From positions 496,001 through 560,000 of the forward strand of contig NZ_AGQV01000001.1 of the NCBI RefSeq assembly GCF_000234355.1: a stretch of DNA of 64,000 bases, in the 5' to 3' direction. This document shows, piece after piece, positions 1-9,127 of the stretch; position 1 is the stretch's first letter, and the number at the start of each line of letters is the position of its first letter. The notes beneath the pieces are model-generated. The model was not told the origin of the DNA, ran no database searches, and saw only the letters and a list, made by a program, of their open reading frames with translations. Both the position numbers and the translations under genes were made by a program. Source of the DNA: Gluconobacter morbifer G707. Lineage in GTDB: Bacteria; Pseudomonadota; Alphaproteobacteria; Acetobacterales; Acetobacteraceae.

Positions 1-25
1 AAATCCGGGATCGACAGGAGAGTTC

Positions 26-469
26 ATGACTGACAGTTCAGACCCATCCGGAAACACTGCGGCTCCCGAAAGCTGGAGCGTGCGGATCATCGACCTTTCA
101 GGAGCGTCCGACAGCGGAGACGACACGGTGGAAGTCGTCAAGGATTTCATGGATCTGATGCATGCCAACGCCTATGCCCGCGCTTACGTGCGCGACAGTA
201 TCGAGCGTTGCCGTCGCGCCGGTGCGACTGACAAGGAAGTGCTGGAGGCTTGGTGGGCATTTGGTGAAAACGCCGAAGTGGTTGACGCTGGCGACGACGG
301 CTGGAAGTCATCCACCGAACTGGAGGATTTCGCCGCCAATCCAGCTACGCCGATGGAGCGTGACTGGCGCGCCCTTGATCCGCGCCGCCTGGTGGATGAA
401 GATGAAATCAACGGCCCGCCGGATGATGACGAAGACGACGCCAATCGTCATGAAGTCATCCGTCACTGA
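26..469 (+). CDS. Hypothetical acidic protein
   Basis: Encodes 147 residues with no family I recognise. The middle (about residues 35-85) looks helical and folded and includes a Trp pair (WW); both ends are rich in Asp, Glu, Ser and Pro, and the C-terminus has a run of Asp/Glu after a GPPDDD segment, so the protein is strongly acidic, likely cytosolic and partly disordered. There is no signal peptide or membrane segment. GACAGGAG lies just upstream of the ATG as a good ribosome binding site. It stands alone and ends at a hairpin shared with the convergent dehydrogenase gene. Function unknown; the coding call is fairly safe from codon pattern, ribosome site and terminator. Confidence 0.75.
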   Translation: MTDSSDPSGNTAAPESWSVRIIDLSGASDSGDDTVEVVKDFMDLMHANAYARAYVRDSIERCRRAGATDKEVLEAWWAFGENAEVVDAGDDGWKSSTELEDFAANPATPMERDWRALDPRRLVDEDEINGPPDDDEDDANRHEVIRH

Positions 470-470
470 G

Positions 471-522
471 ATCCTGCATATCGCCGGAGGCTGACCTCCG
501 GCGGTCCCTGTCAGGATTTTTT
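471..522. terminator. Bidirectional terminator between convergent genes
   Basis: A 9-bp GC-rich stem (482-490 with 495-503, CTGA loop) sits inside an outer ATCCTG/CAGGAT pairing (471-476 with 512-517) and is followed by six T. It lies directly after the stop at 469 and overlaps the stop of the minus-strand dehydrogenase, so it probably ends both transcripts. Confidence 0.7.
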
Positions 523-1404
523 GCTCAGACCGGCATCCCGCCGGATGGCTTCAAGCATGACGACAAAGTCTTCGTCCCTGTATCCCGCGCTCATCGTTGC
601 AAGCAGACGGTCCCGCGCGATGGAGGCATAGGGAAGGGGCGTGTCGTAATCTTCACCTGCCTTCAGAAACAGGCTGATATCCTTGTACCCGAGCGTTACG
701 GGTGCGCCGCTTGATTTGTCGTAGGCATGGTCCACCATGAGCGATCCATAATTTTTGTGGACCGGGGCGTTGTAGAAACTGCCCGTCATGATTTCGAAAA
801 TCGTCTTCGGATCGGTGCCGGCTTTTTCATTGATGGCGAAAACTTCTCCCATCTGTTCGATGGTCGAGAAGATCATGAAGTTGAGCGAGAATTTGGCGAG
901 ATTGGCCTGTACGGGATTCTGACCAACGCGGAAAATGGTCTGACCGAAGCAGTTCAGCGCTGGAGTAAGCCGCTCAAGCGCATCGTCCTCTCCGGCCGCT
1001 ATAACAAAGAGTTTCCCCGCCTCCGCTGCAGGCGGGCGTCCCAGCACGGTGGTGCTGACATAAGTCTGCCTGCGCTCTGCATGACCGTCCTGCAACCGGC
1101 GTGCCTGTTCCAGAGACAGTGTACTGCAACAGGCATGGATCGCCCCTGGTGCAAGTGTGTCGGCCAGACCGTTTTTCCTGAAAGTCATCTCCTCGACGGC
1201 GGTATCATCCAGCAGCATGGAGAACACGATGTCCGCGTTCCGCGCGGCATCTGCCGGTGTCTCCACAACCTTGGCCCCCCGTGCTGTCAGGGCTGCGGCC
1301 TTCTGTCGGGTACGATTATAGACGGTCAGATCGAAACCGTTCTCCAGTAGCCGTCCCGCCATGGCGTTTCCCATGGCACCCAGTCCGATAAACGCGATTT
1401 TCAC
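511..1404 (-). CDS. NAD(P)-dependent beta-hydroxyacid dehydrogenase / imine-reductase-like
   Basis: A 297-residue member of the 3-hydroxyisobutyrate dehydrogenase superfamily. The N-terminal Rossmann motif GLGAMG begins at residue 7. The family's catalytic Lys and Asn are seen in NLAKFSLN in the second half, which is the all-helical dimer domain. The substrate loop is unusual: instead of the common DxPVSGG it reads STTVLGRPPAAEAG, the VxGRPxAA style seen in atypical beta-hydroxyacid dehydrogenases and imine-reductase-like members. It therefore probably does not use 3-hydroxyisobutyrate; the substrate (an oxo acid, aldehyde or cyclic imine) cannot be told from sequence. Single gene, cytosolic. 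A paralogue with the classical motif lies at 40420-41295. Confidence 0.85.
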   Translation of the reverse strand: MKIAFIGLGAMGNAMAGRLLENGFDLTVYNRTRQKAAALTARGAKVVETPADAARNADIVFSMLLDDTAVEEMTFRKNGLADTLAPGAIHACCSTLSLEQARRLQDGHAERRQTYVSTTVLGRPPAAEAGKLFVIAAGEDDALERLTPALNCFGQTIFRVGQNPVQANLAKFSLNFMIFSTIEQMGEVFAINEKAGTDPKTIFEIMTGSFYNAPVHKNYGSLMVDHAYDKSSGAPVTLGYKDISLFLKAGEDYDTPLPYASIARDRLLATMSAGYRDEDFVVMLEAIRRDAGLSKKS

Positions 1405-1512
1405 GATGCTGCTCTTTCCGAATGTTCATTTCGACTGATCTGGCCCGATGACGGGGCAGCATGGTGTTCCGAACGGACAGAAACGCTTTCTGTTCCGTAT
1501 CGTAAAAAGTGT

Positions 1513-2640
1513 TCACCTCTCCGGAGCAGGCAGGGGTGCCGTCCGGTACAGTGTAATTCTCAGCCCGCCATGCGGGACGGGCGCGGAAGGGGGCAGGAAG
1601 GGCAATCCCGTTGCCTGCGCAAGCCCGGACTCCGTAGTGATGATTCCGACTCTCCAGCCGGAGAAACGCGCCAGTAATGTCTGGCCGAGGGCGCGATAAA
1701 GGGGGATGAGCCTGTGCCGCTCGCCAATGCGGTTGCCATAGGGAGGGTTGACGATGACGAGCCCCGGAGGACCGGGCGGCGGTGTCATGTCGCTGACCGT
1801 GCCCTGTTGGAAGCGGGTGTAGTCGGCCAGCCCCGCGCGTTCGGCATTGGCCTGGCTCATGCGGATGGCTCCTGCGTCCCGGTCACTCCCGTAAAAGTGG
1901 TTTTCCGGAACACGGGTGCTCCTGACGGCGCGCATTTTCTCCCATGCATCGGCGTCGAAAGTTGCCAGCTTTTCGAATGCGAAGTGTCGTGAACGGCCGG
2001 GATTGAGCCGTGCTGCGATTTCCGCGGCTTCAATGACAAACGTTCCTGATCCGCACATCGGATCCAGAACCGGTTCAACACCATCAAATCCGCACTGGCG
2101 CAGCAGGAGGGACGCCATGCTTTCGCGCATCGGCGCACGGTTTACGGCTTCCTTATGGCCTCGCCGGTGGAGAAGCGCGCCGGAGGTATCGATGCTGACG
2201 GTACAGAGGTCCTGCTCGATCCTCAGGCGGACCGTTACCTCTGCATCTTCGGACGGGAGGGCACCGATCGTTTCGGAGACAGCTTTTTCGATTCGTTGTG
2301 CAGCTGCGCCCGAATGGTAGATTTTCGATCCCGAGCATGAGGCTTCGACCCGGAAAGGAACATCGGCGCGCAGCACCGTGCCCCATGGTACTTTCCGGGC
2401 TCGGGCGTCAAGCTGCGCGAGATGAACCGCGCGGAAACGGTCGATGCGTGCCAGAATCCGGCTGGCTCCCCGGATCCAGAGATTGGCGCGCCAGACTTCC
2501 GGCCAGCCGCCCCGGATGGTCACACCGCCGGCCGTGACACGCGGTGTCCTGAAGCCTTTGAGACGGACTTCGTCACACAAGGTCGGTTCAAGGCCTGGGG
2601 CCGTTGCCAGGAAGATTTCAAAGGACGCGTCTGTTGTCAT
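1513..2640 (-). CDS. RlmL-type THUMP-domain RNA methyltransferase
   Basis: A class I S-adenosylmethionine-dependent RNA methyltransferase of 375 residues, related to the N-terminal half of E. coli RlmL, which makes m2G2445 in 23S rRNA. An N-terminal ferredoxin-like plus THUMP region occupies roughly residues 1-170. The Rossmann methyltransferase domain follows with the SAM motif DPMCGSGTF and the catalytic NPPY motif typical of N2-guanine methylation. The frame is open to an ATG at 2706, but that adds 22 residues with several Cys and His and no family similarity; the ATG at 2640 starts directly at the conserved part, so I use it. The exact target nucleotide is not determinable. The RlmK half of RlmKL is absent. 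Confidence 0.87.
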   Translation of the reverse strand: MTTDASFEIFLATAPGLEPTLCDEVRLKGFRTPRVTAGGVTIRGGWPEVWRANLWIRGASRILARIDRFRAVHLAQLDARARKVPWGTVLRADVPFRVEASCSGSKIYHSGAAAQRIEKAVSETIGALPSEDAEVTVRLRIEQDLCTVSIDTSGALLHRRGHKEAVNRAPMRESMASLLLRQCGFDGVEPVLDPMCGSGTFVIEAAEIAARLNPGRSRHFAFEKLATFDADAWEKMRAVRSTRVPENHFYGSDRDAGAIRMSQANAERAGLADYTRFQQGTVSDMTPPPGPPGLVIVNPPYGNRIGERHRLIPLYRALGQTLLARFSGWRVGIITTESGLAQATGLPFLPPSAPVPHGGLRITLYRTAPLPAPER

Positions 2641-2757
2641 GCCGCCTGCATGGCAGGGGTGACAGATAGGCGCAATGGCCGTCATCTTCTGCATCCGGTG
2701 AAGCACGATGCTTCCGACGAAAGAAGGTTATATTTCGTCAGAAAAGCCCAAGAGGGT

Positions 2758-3579
2758 TTATGGCGTGTTCTCAGGATCGTTGCGGGACATTCTTTCCAGT
2801 CCGCGAAGGATTTTCGCTGCCAGCGCCGGGTTTTCCTTCTGCATGCCCTGCAGGATATCCATCCAGCATAGGACCAGTGTGATGAACCCGACTGAAACCA
2901 GTGTCAGTACCGTGCACATGCTGACATCAACGACGAGCAGCTGTCCGGATGTGCCGTCCCATCGGGCGTACTGGCTATAGGTCATGAGGGGCAGGGCAAT
3001 GGCGCTGAAGACAAGGACGCTCTTGGCATAGAATACGATGCATCCCCGCGTGAACGATCCGATCGGCCGTGGCAGGCGCCCAACGCCGAACAGGACGCCA
3101 CAGACGAGGTAAGATAACAGGAAGGGCAGGGCGATCAGAATGAAAACGCTCAGGATCTCCCCGAATTCCTCATCGATCGGCATGAAAAACCGGAGCATCC
3201 GCAAAAGGAGTTCGCCCTGTCTGGTAATCGGATAGCCGGCATCCGAGATCCATTGCTCGTGAACGGCAATCAAGGTGAAGAGAAGAGTGGCGCAGACGGA
3301 AAGGAAATAGACATAGGTCAGTCGTTGCAGATCTGCGGGGCGGTACTTCGCGAGCTGCTTCATGCACCAGTACAGGGGAAACAGATACGTCGTGGTGAGA
3401 ACCCAGGCCAGACCATATTTCATGAGCATGACAGTGTGTTGAGACGGATGAAATAGCTGCATGAAGTCCCTGATGGCCGGAAACTGTTCGGAAGAGGTTG
3501 AAAGCTGGTCAATCCCTTTCCCGATCGCAATGGAAATTTTCCCTGATACGGAAAACCGGTGCGGTTTCTTATGCGGCAT
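2758..3579 (-). CDS. Multi-pass membrane protein of unknown function
   Basis: 273 residues from the ATG at 3579. At least five hydrophobic segments are visible: one shortly after the N-terminus (GLAWVLTTTYLFPLYW), then LTYVYFLSVCATLLFTLIAV, SVFILIALPFLLSYLVCGVL, YAKSVLVFSAIALPLMT and the SMCTVLTLVSVGFITLVLCW stretch, ending in a charged cytosolic tail. No conserved catalytic motif or named family is recognised. The frame runs open to 3735, but that extension overlaps gltX and is unlikely. The gene is divergent from gltX with the two 5' ends facing each other, so they share an upstream region and the start may lie even further in (the FMQLF methionine). Confidence 0.65.
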   Translation of the reverse strand: MPHKKPHRFSVSGKISIAIGKGIDQLSTSSEQFPAIRDFMQLFHPSQHTVMLMKYGLAWVLTTTYLFPLYWCMKQLAKYRPADLQRLTYVYFLSVCATLLFTLIAVHEQWISDAGYPITRQGELLLRMLRFFMPIDEEFGEILSVFILIALPFLLSYLVCGVLFGVGRLPRPIGSFTRGCIVFYAKSVLVFSAIALPLMTYSQYARWDGTSGQLLVVDVSMCTVLTLVSVGFITLVLCWMDILQGMQKENPALAAKILRGLERMSRNDPENTP

Positions 3580-3642
3580 GGATGACGTGCTCCATGCATA
3601 CCCACTCTGGCGCGAAGCCCGATCATGCGGCATTAAGACGGC

Positions 3643-4977
3643 ATGAAACTGCGCTTTGCTCCTTCCCCGACCGGTTATCTTCATGTTGGCAACGCACGTC
3701 AGGCCGTCGCCAATTTTCTCTATGCCCGACGTCATGGCGGCAGGTTTCTGCTGCGGATCGACGATACCGATACCGCACGCAGCAAGCCTGAATACGAGGA
3801 TGCCATCCGCCGGGATCTGAAATGGCTCGGGCTGGACTGGGATGAGGAAGCCCGCCAGTCGGAACGGATGGGCCGTTACGCTGAAGTCATCGAAAAGCTC
3901 AAGGCGTCGGGCCGTCTTTATCCATGCTTCGAGAGTGAGCAGGAGCTCAACGCCAAGCGGGAAATGCGCATCAAGGCCGGTAAGCCACCGCTTTATGACC
4001 GTGCCATGCTGAAACTCACGCCCGACCAGCGGGCGCGGGCGGAAGCGAATGGCAAGGTGCCGTACTGGCGCTTCCGGCTGACGGATGGTAGCCGGAAATG
4101 GCGTGATCTGGTCATGGGAGACTGCTCAGTCAAGCTGACGGCCATTTCCGATCCGGTGCTGATCCGCGTTGATGGAACCATTCTCTATACGCTGGCGTCC
4201 GTGATTGATGATCTGGACATGGGAATCACCCATGTCGTCCGTGGTGAGGATCATGTGACGAACACGGGCGTCCAGATTGATATCGCCGATGCGCTTGGTG
4301 CGAAGCCTGACCGCTTTACCTTCGCCCATCTGCCTCTTCTGTTGGACAGTGATGGGGGAAAATTGTCCAAGCGTTTCGATTCGCTGGGGCTGAAATCACT
4401 GCGGGCGGATGGCATCGAACCGATGACCATCGTCTCCTATCTGGCGCGGGTTGGAACGTCCGACGATCCGGAAGTCATGACGATGGAAGAGGCCATTGCC
4501 TCCTACGATCTTTCGCATGTCTCGAAGTCTGCGGCGCGGTTCGACATGCGCCAGCTTCTGGCGCTGAACCGCCGTGCGCTTCATAATCTTCCGTTCGAAG
4601 TGGCGAGAGAGCATCTGCCGCCGGAAGCGACGGAAGACTTCTGGAATGCCGTGCGGGGCAATGTGGATCTCACGGCGGAAATCCCGCACTGGTGGGATGT
4701 CACGCAGGGGACCATCATCCCGCCGTCACAGCCGGATGACCGGGTTTTCCTTCAGCAGGCACTGGACACGCTTCCCAGTGAGCCCTGGGGCGAGACGACC
4801 TGGACGGACTGGGTCAATGCGCTCAAGGCTGCTTCCGGGCGCAAGGGGAAGGCCCTTTTCATGCCGCTGCGTCTCGCCCTGACCGGGGAAGACAGTGGCC
4901 CTGACCTGCATACGCTGCTGGGCCTGATGGGACATGCGCGGACCGTGACGCGCCTGAAAGATGCCATCCACGCCTGA
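3643..4977 (+). CDS. gltX: Glutamyl-tRNA synthetase (short type)
   Basis: Charges tRNA with glutamate. The 444-residue protein starts directly with the class I signature region: APSPTG at residues 6-11, the HIGH-equivalent HVGN at 14-17, and the KMSKS-equivalent KLSKR at 240-244. The C-terminal anticodon-binding domain is short compared with the roughly 470-residue E. coli enzyme. Alphaproteobacteria often carry two such paralogues, one of which can charge tRNA-Gln with Glu ahead of GatCAB; which type this is cannot be decided here. A 12-bp hairpin without a T-run follows the stop. Single-gene transcript, divergent from the membrane-protein gene. Confidence 0.95.
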   Translation: MKLRFAPSPTGYLHVGNARQAVANFLYARRHGGRFLLRIDDTDTARSKPEYEDAIRRDLKWLGLDWDEEARQSERMGRYAEVIEKLKASGRLYPCFESEQELNAKREMRIKAGKPPLYDRAMLKLTPDQRARAEANGKVPYWRFRLTDGSRKWRDLVMGDCSVKLTAISDPVLIRVDGTILYTLASVIDDLDMGITHVVRGEDHVTNTGVQIDIADALGAKPDRFTFAHLPLLLDSDGGKLSKRFDSLGLKSLRADGIEPMTIVSYLARVGTSDDPEVMTMEEAIASYDLSHVSKSAARFDMRQLLALNRRALHNLPFEVAREHLPPEATEDFWNAVRGNVDLTAEIPHWWDVTQGTIIPPSQPDDRVFLQQALDTLPSEPWGETTWTDWVNALKAASGRKGKALFMPLRLALTGEDSGPDLHTLLGLMGHARTVTRLKDAIHA

Positions 4978-4985
4978 CTGTGTTC

Positions 4986-5020
4986 CCTGACGCTCCGGCC
5001 ATCAGGCGCGGAGCGTCAGG
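4986..5020. terminator. Hairpin between convergent gltX and epimerase genes
   Basis: Twelve-bp perfect stem (CCTGACGCTCCG at 4986-4997 with its complement at 5009-5020), 11-nt loop, no T-run on either side. Placed right after gltX and just before the end of the minus-strand epimerase gene; it may act as a weak or Rho-assisted end point or protect the 3' ends. Confidence 0.45.
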
Positions 5021-5028
5021 CTGAGGGG

Positions 5029-5907
5029 TCAGACGGGTTCGACCGTCCATTCCGCTGACCAGCTCTTGCCTGGTCCCAGATGCAGGAGGCCGGGCTTTTC
5101 CGAAAAATCACCTACGAACCCTTCGGGTGTTGCAAAGCCGTACCAGGGTTCGATGCACAGGAATTCCGCGCCCGGTTTGGTCCAGATCCCGAGTTCGCGG
5201 AAGCCCTGCCATGTGACGTGCAGGCCGGTCTCGTCCGGCGTCAGGAACGAGACGCCCTGGCTGTGCGGATGGTCCATGATGATGGCGTCATTCTCGAAGA
5301 GGGGGTCGCTCAGGGGGAGGGTGCGTCCCTGAACGGGTGTGGGGAAATCCTGTTTCAGCAGGCCGTCAGGGCCAAGGCGGCGGATCGGTTCGGGCTCGGC
5401 TTCGTCGAAGACCAGACGGTGTTCGTCTCGTGCGACGCCGGCTTCCAGCGGCCAGACAAAGGCCGGGTGAGCGCCAAGGGAGGCGTGGAGCGTGGCGTTG
5501 TCCGCCGGGTTGTGCAGCTCATAGGAGACGATGAGGCGGTTGCCTTCGATGCGGTAATGCAGGCGGAGGCGGAAGGCTGCGGGAAAGAGATGGCGGCTTT
5601 CGGGGTCGTCCACCAGTTCAAGCGTGCAGCCATCGGGCGTCTGTTCCAGCCAGCGGAACAGGCGGTCCCGGGCAAAGCCATGCTGGGTCAGATGGACGGG
5701 CTGCCCGTTGAGGGTCGAGCGGTTGCCGGGCAGCTTGCCGATGATGGGGAACAGGACCGGGGAATGACGGGGCCATGCGGGACCGGCATTCCAGAGCAGG
5801 TCCCGTCCGTCATGTTTCAGGGCGACGAGTTCCGCGCCCTGTGCCCTGACGCTGGCCCTGAGGGCGCCGGTTCCAAAATCATGTTGTGGGTTTGGGGTGG
5901 TCGTCAT
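5029..5907 (-). CDS. Aldose 1-epimerase family protein (LacX-like)
   Basis: 292-residue galactose-mutarotase-like beta-sandwich protein. Family marks include an N-terminal LVALKHDGRDLLWN strand pair, the HGFARDRLF catalytic-His region, a second His in SLGAHPAFVWPL and the acidic residue region CIEPWYGF near the end. Proteins of this LacX-like branch interconvert anomers of hexoses or hexose phosphates; the true sugar is unknown. Its start overlaps the last 29 bases of the KirBac gene, and CAGGAG inside that gene lies about ten bases before the ATG, so the two are translationally coupled. No signal peptide, so cytosolic. Confidence 0.85.
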   Translation of the reverse strand: MTTTPNPQHDFGTGALRASVRAQGAELVALKHDGRDLLWNAGPAWPRHSPVLFPIIGKLPGNRSTLNGQPVHLTQHGFARDRLFRWLEQTPDGCTLELVDDPESRHLFPAAFRLRLHYRIEGNRLIVSYELHNPADNATLHASLGAHPAFVWPLEAGVARDEHRLVFDEAEPEPIRRLGPDGLLKQDFPTPVQGRTLPLSDPLFENDAIIMDHPHSQGVSFLTPDETGLHVTWQGFRELGIWTKPGAEFLCIEPWYGFATPEGFVGDFSEKPGLLHLGPGKSWSAEWTVEPV

Positions 5908-6901
5908 GCGCGGGTAACTCCTGACCTTGCGGAACAGGCGCCACGATATCCCCGGGTTCCGTGGAGTGAAAGCGCCGGAAGTCCACTTCCACGCGACCGT
6001 CAGGCCGGTTGTGGATGATGTCGGAGAAGCGGTAGCCGTGTTTTACGTGGCCGATTTCATACGCATGCCGGGCAAAGACCGTCTGGGACGAGATCTCGTC
6101 CGTTCCGTCCATTGTGATGATGATTTCAGCGTTCTGGGCGATCAGCGTATTGGCGGACAGGCCGTACAGGGGGCTGCTTTCGTCAATCAGATGGGTCGCG
6201 TTCAGGCTGATGCGGAAGATGGGCATGTGGGACTGGATGAGCGACAGGCGGTCAAAACGCCGCACGAGGCGGCCATGCTCGTCCGGCATCAGGCGGGTCA
6301 GGGTCATCTCGATATTGGCCGAGAGGATCAGCGTGCGGCGTTGGTTGGCCAGCCGGATCGTGAGGGTCGGGATCACGTCGTCATAGGAGACGACGGCGGT
6401 GTGACTGAAGAGGACGCGCGCACGGGGGCGGGAGAACCGGGCGAAGACCAGTCCTGTCGCCACGGCGTTCAGCATCATGCCGGCCAGCACTTCGAAGGAG
6501 ACGATGGTGTTCGTTACCCTCCCGACCGGCGACATGGTGCCGTAACCGACGGTGGAGATTGTCTGCACACTGAAAAACACGTCATCGAGGAAATCGCCGT
6601 GCGGGACGCCGCTGACGCTTCCGGGGATGATGTAATACAGCAGCGCGAAAACGAGGTTGATCGCGAGATACAGCCCGATGGATGCCCAGAAGAAGCTGAT
6701 CCAGCTCATGGTCATCAGGGTGTGGTAAAGATCGCCCAGTGTTCCGGCGTCCAGGCCGGTGCGGATGATGTCGCTGCGTCCGTTTTCTTCCAGGACATGC
6801 GCGCGGATCTGGTTGGCTGTCGCTGCGGCGGCTGGCGAGGCTGGTTGTGGCGGCTCGGTGGAGCGGGGCTGAAGTTTCTGTTTGTGCCGCCAGTGAACCA
6901 T
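5879..6901 (-). CDS. KirBac-type inward-rectifier potassium channel
   Basis: 340-residue channel subunit. A cytosolic N-terminal segment with an amphipathic slide-helix region (residues 45-62) precedes outer helix TM1 (about 66-92). The pore helix and selectivity filter TVGYG lie at 117-121, and the TM2 inner helix at about 128-155. The rest (about 160-325) is the beta-rich IRK cytoplasmic domain. All elements expected of a working tetrameric channel are present. It conducts K+ across the inner membrane and is gated by lipids in known KirBac channels. It lies just upstream of the epimerase gene. A Kbp-like K+-sensor gene is about 5 kb away. Confidence 0.93.
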   Translation of the reverse strand: MVHWRHKQKLQPRSTEPPQPASPAAAATANQIRAHVLEENGRSDIIRTGLDAGTLGDLYHTLMTMSWISFFWASIGLYLAINLVFALLYYIIPGSVSGVPHGDFLDDVFFSVQTISTVGYGTMSPVGRVTNTIVSFEVLAGMMLNAVATGLVFARFSRPRARVLFSHTAVVSYDDVIPTLTIRLANQRRTLILSANIEMTLTRLMPDEHGRLVRRFDRLSLIQSHMPIFRISLNATHLIDESSPLYGLSANTLIAQNAEIIITMDGTDEISSQTVFARHAYEIGHVKHGYRFSDIIHNRPDGRVEVDFRRFHSTEPGDIVAPVPQGQELPAHDDHPKPTT

Positions 6902-6905
6902 GGGT

Positions 6906-7682
6906 CTAACTCCGGACCTTGCGTGCGCTGGAAAGTTCGCTGACCACGCCGTGAAGGGTGCGAAGTTCCTGTTCCGTCACTTCGCCGCGATTGAAAAAAT
7001 GTCGCAGATTCCGGACCATGCCGGGGCGTTTCTGCTCATTTTTCAGAAAACCGCAGTCATCCAGATCGCGGATGAGATGCGTCATGAAATTGTTCAGTTC
7101 CCCCTTGGTCGCGATATGGGTCTCATTCGTCATGAGGTCGCGCGGGGGGGTAATGTCCTCGGTCAGGTACCATTCATACGCCATGACCAGAACGGCCTGC
7201 GCGAGGTTGAGGGACATGAACTGCGGATTGAGGGGGTAGCGCACCAGTGTATCGGCGCGGGCCATATCCTCGTTGTCGAGGCCTGCGCGTTCCGGCCCGA
7301 AGAGAATGCCGGTGCGCAGTCCCCGGTTGGCCGTGACGCGCAGTTCCGCCGCCGCGCCGCGCGCGGTCATGACCGGCTTGATCACGTGTCGCGGGCGCGG
7401 GCAGGTGGCGAAGACGCGATGCAGGTCCGCCGTTGCCTCGTCGACTGTGTCATAGACCCGGGCTTCGTCCAGGATGCGGTATGCGCCTGACGAGGCGTGC
7501 CAGGCCCGTTCCTGCGGCCAGCCGTCCCGTGGGGCCACGATCCGGAGGTGGAACAGGCCGCCATTGGCCATGGCGCGTGCTGTCGTGCCGATGTTTTCGG
7601 CCAGTTGTGGCCGGACGAGGATCACGACCGGATCGAATTCGCCGATGGGGGAAAGATCGGCGCCGCCTTCACGTCCGGTCAT
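6906..7682 (-). CDS. trmJ: TrmJ-like tRNA 2'-O-methyltransferase (SPOUT)
   Basis: 258-residue SPOUT-class enzyme. Family motifs are visible: RPQLAENIGTTARAMAN near residue 25-42 (motif 1), LFGPERAGLDNED in the middle (motif 2) and the C-terminal knot YPLNPQFMSLNLAQAV (motif 3). Proteins of this group methylate the 2'-OH at position 32 of tRNA. The C-terminal extra helices suit TrmJ rather than TrmL. Its start overlaps the cysS stop by ATGA (7679-7682), so it is translated from the cysS transcript. This pairs a tRNA-modifying enzyme with a tRNA synthetase. The exact nucleotide specificity is inferred from family. Confidence 0.85.
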   Translation of the reverse strand: MTGREGGADLSPIGEFDPVVILVRPQLAENIGTTARAMANGGLFHLRIVAPRDGWPQERAWHASSGAYRILDEARVYDTVDEATADLHRVFATCPRPRHVIKPVMTARGAAAELRVTANRGLRTGILFGPERAGLDNEDMARADTLVRYPLNPQFMSLNLAQAVLVMAYEWYLTEDITPPRDLMTNETHIATKGELNNFMTHLIRDLDDCGFLKNEQKRPGMVRNLRHFFNRGEVTEQELRTLHGVVSELSSARKVRS

Positions 7683-9043
7683 GGCGTGGCCTTCCGCCAG
7701 ATCGTGCCGTTCGGGCCGTCCTCCAGACTGATGCCGTCTGCTGCGAGCTGGTCGCGGATCGCATCGGCCCGTGCGAAATCCCGTGCCTTGCGGGCCGCGA
7801 GTCTTTCCGAGATCAGTTTTTCAATGGCGGCCTCGTCCACACCGGAGCGAAACCATTCCGCGGGGGTCATGGTGAACAGTCCCATCTGGCGTCCGCCAGC
7901 GAGAAGGGCCGATGCCGCGTCCTGATCGCCCTGCATTGCGGAATCAGCCAGCTGGTGCAGTGCGGCAATGGCGACGGGCGTGTTCAGGTCATCGCACAGG
8001 GCGTCCAGGACCTCGGCCGGGATGGGAACGTTTTCCTGTGCGTTCCCGCGTTCCAGCGCCCGGTAGAAGCGGTCGAGGACCCGGCGTGTCTCGTCCAGCT
8101 TCTCCCATGTGAAATCGAGCGTCGAACGGTACTGGGCGCCGAGATAGAGCAGGCGCAGGGCTTCTGCGGGGGCCTGTTCTAGGACCTGGCGGATGGTGAA
8201 GAAATTCCCCAGCGACTTGGACATTTTCTCCCCGTTGGAGAGAAGCATGCCGTTATGGACCCAGTGCGTTGCAAAGCGGCTGCCGGGATAGCAGCACAGG
8301 GACTGGGCGCGTTCGTTTTCGTGGTGGGGGAAGAGCAGGTCATCGCCGCCGCCGTGAATGTCGAAGCTCTCACCCAGATAGCGGTGCGACATGGCGGAGC
8401 ATTCGATGTGCCAGCCGGGGCGGCCACGTCCGTAGGGGCTGTCCCAGCCCGGGAGATCCGGCGGGGAGGGCTTCCAGAGGACGAAGTCACCCGGGTCGCG
8501 CTTGTAAGGGGCGACCTCGACACGGGCGCCGGCGATCATGTCATCCAGCGAGCGGCCTGACAGTTCGCCGTAGGACGCAAAATGACGGACCGCGAACAGG
8601 ACATGTCCTTCAGCGACATAGGCATGGCCGTTTTCGACGAGGCGCCCGATCATGTCGAGCATCTCCTCGATATGATGGGTGGCGCGCGGTTCGATATCCG
8701 GTGGAAGGATGTTGAGCGCGGCGAGGTCTTCGTGAAAGGATTCGGTCGTGCGGGCGGTGAGGGCGGCGATGTCTTCCCCGTTTTCCAGGGCGCGCGCGTT
8801 GATCTTGTCGTCAACGTCCGTAACGTTGCGGACATAGGTGACACGCGGATACAGCACACGCAGAAGCCGGACGAGAATATCCGCGCATATCATGGCGCGC
8901 AGATTGCCCAGATGCGCGCGGTCATAGACCGTCGGTCCACAGAAATAGAGGCGTACGTTCTCGGAATCGAGGGGTGTAAACGGTCGCTTTTCGCGGGAAT
9001 GCGTGTCGTGCAGGCGGAGCACGGGGGAAACTGGATCGGCCAT
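7679..9043 (-). CDS. cysS: Cysteinyl-tRNA synthetase
   Basis: 454-residue class I synthetase. Zinc-binding Cys and the HIGH-equivalent are seen in CGPTVYDRAHLGN near residues 31-43. Further zinc ligands lie in HIECSAM and the HGGGDDLLFPHHENE segment, and the activation loop is GEKMSKSLGN. Length matches the family. It adenylates cysteine and transfers it to tRNA-Cys in the cytosol. It is the first gene of a two-gene unit with the TrmJ-like gene and is divergent from the MATE transporter gene across an 84-base gap. Confidence 0.96.
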   Translation of the reverse strand: MADPVSPVLRLHDTHSREKRPFTPLDSENVRLYFCGPTVYDRAHLGNLRAMICADILVRLLRVLYPRVTYVRNVTDVDDKINARALENGEDIAALTARTTESFHEDLAALNILPPDIEPRATHHIEEMLDMIGRLVENGHAYVAEGHVLFAVRHFASYGELSGRSLDDMIAGARVEVAPYKRDPGDFVLWKPSPPDLPGWDSPYGRGRPGWHIECSAMSHRYLGESFDIHGGGDDLLFPHHENERAQSLCCYPGSRFATHWVHNGMLLSNGEKMSKSLGNFFTIRQVLEQAPAEALRLLYLGAQYRSTLDFTWEKLDETRRVLDRFYRALERGNAQENVPIPAEVLDALCDDLNTPVAIAALHQLADSAMQGDQDAASALLAGGRQMGLFTMTPAEWFRSGVDEAAIEKLISERLAARKARDFARADAIRDQLAADGISLEDGPNGTIWRKATP

Positions 9044-9127
9044 CAGGGATCAATGCGCCAGCCATCGTTCCTGTGCAACAGGATTTGTAACTCTTGTCTG
9101 CATCTTTGCGCCCTGCGATGAGGGGCC

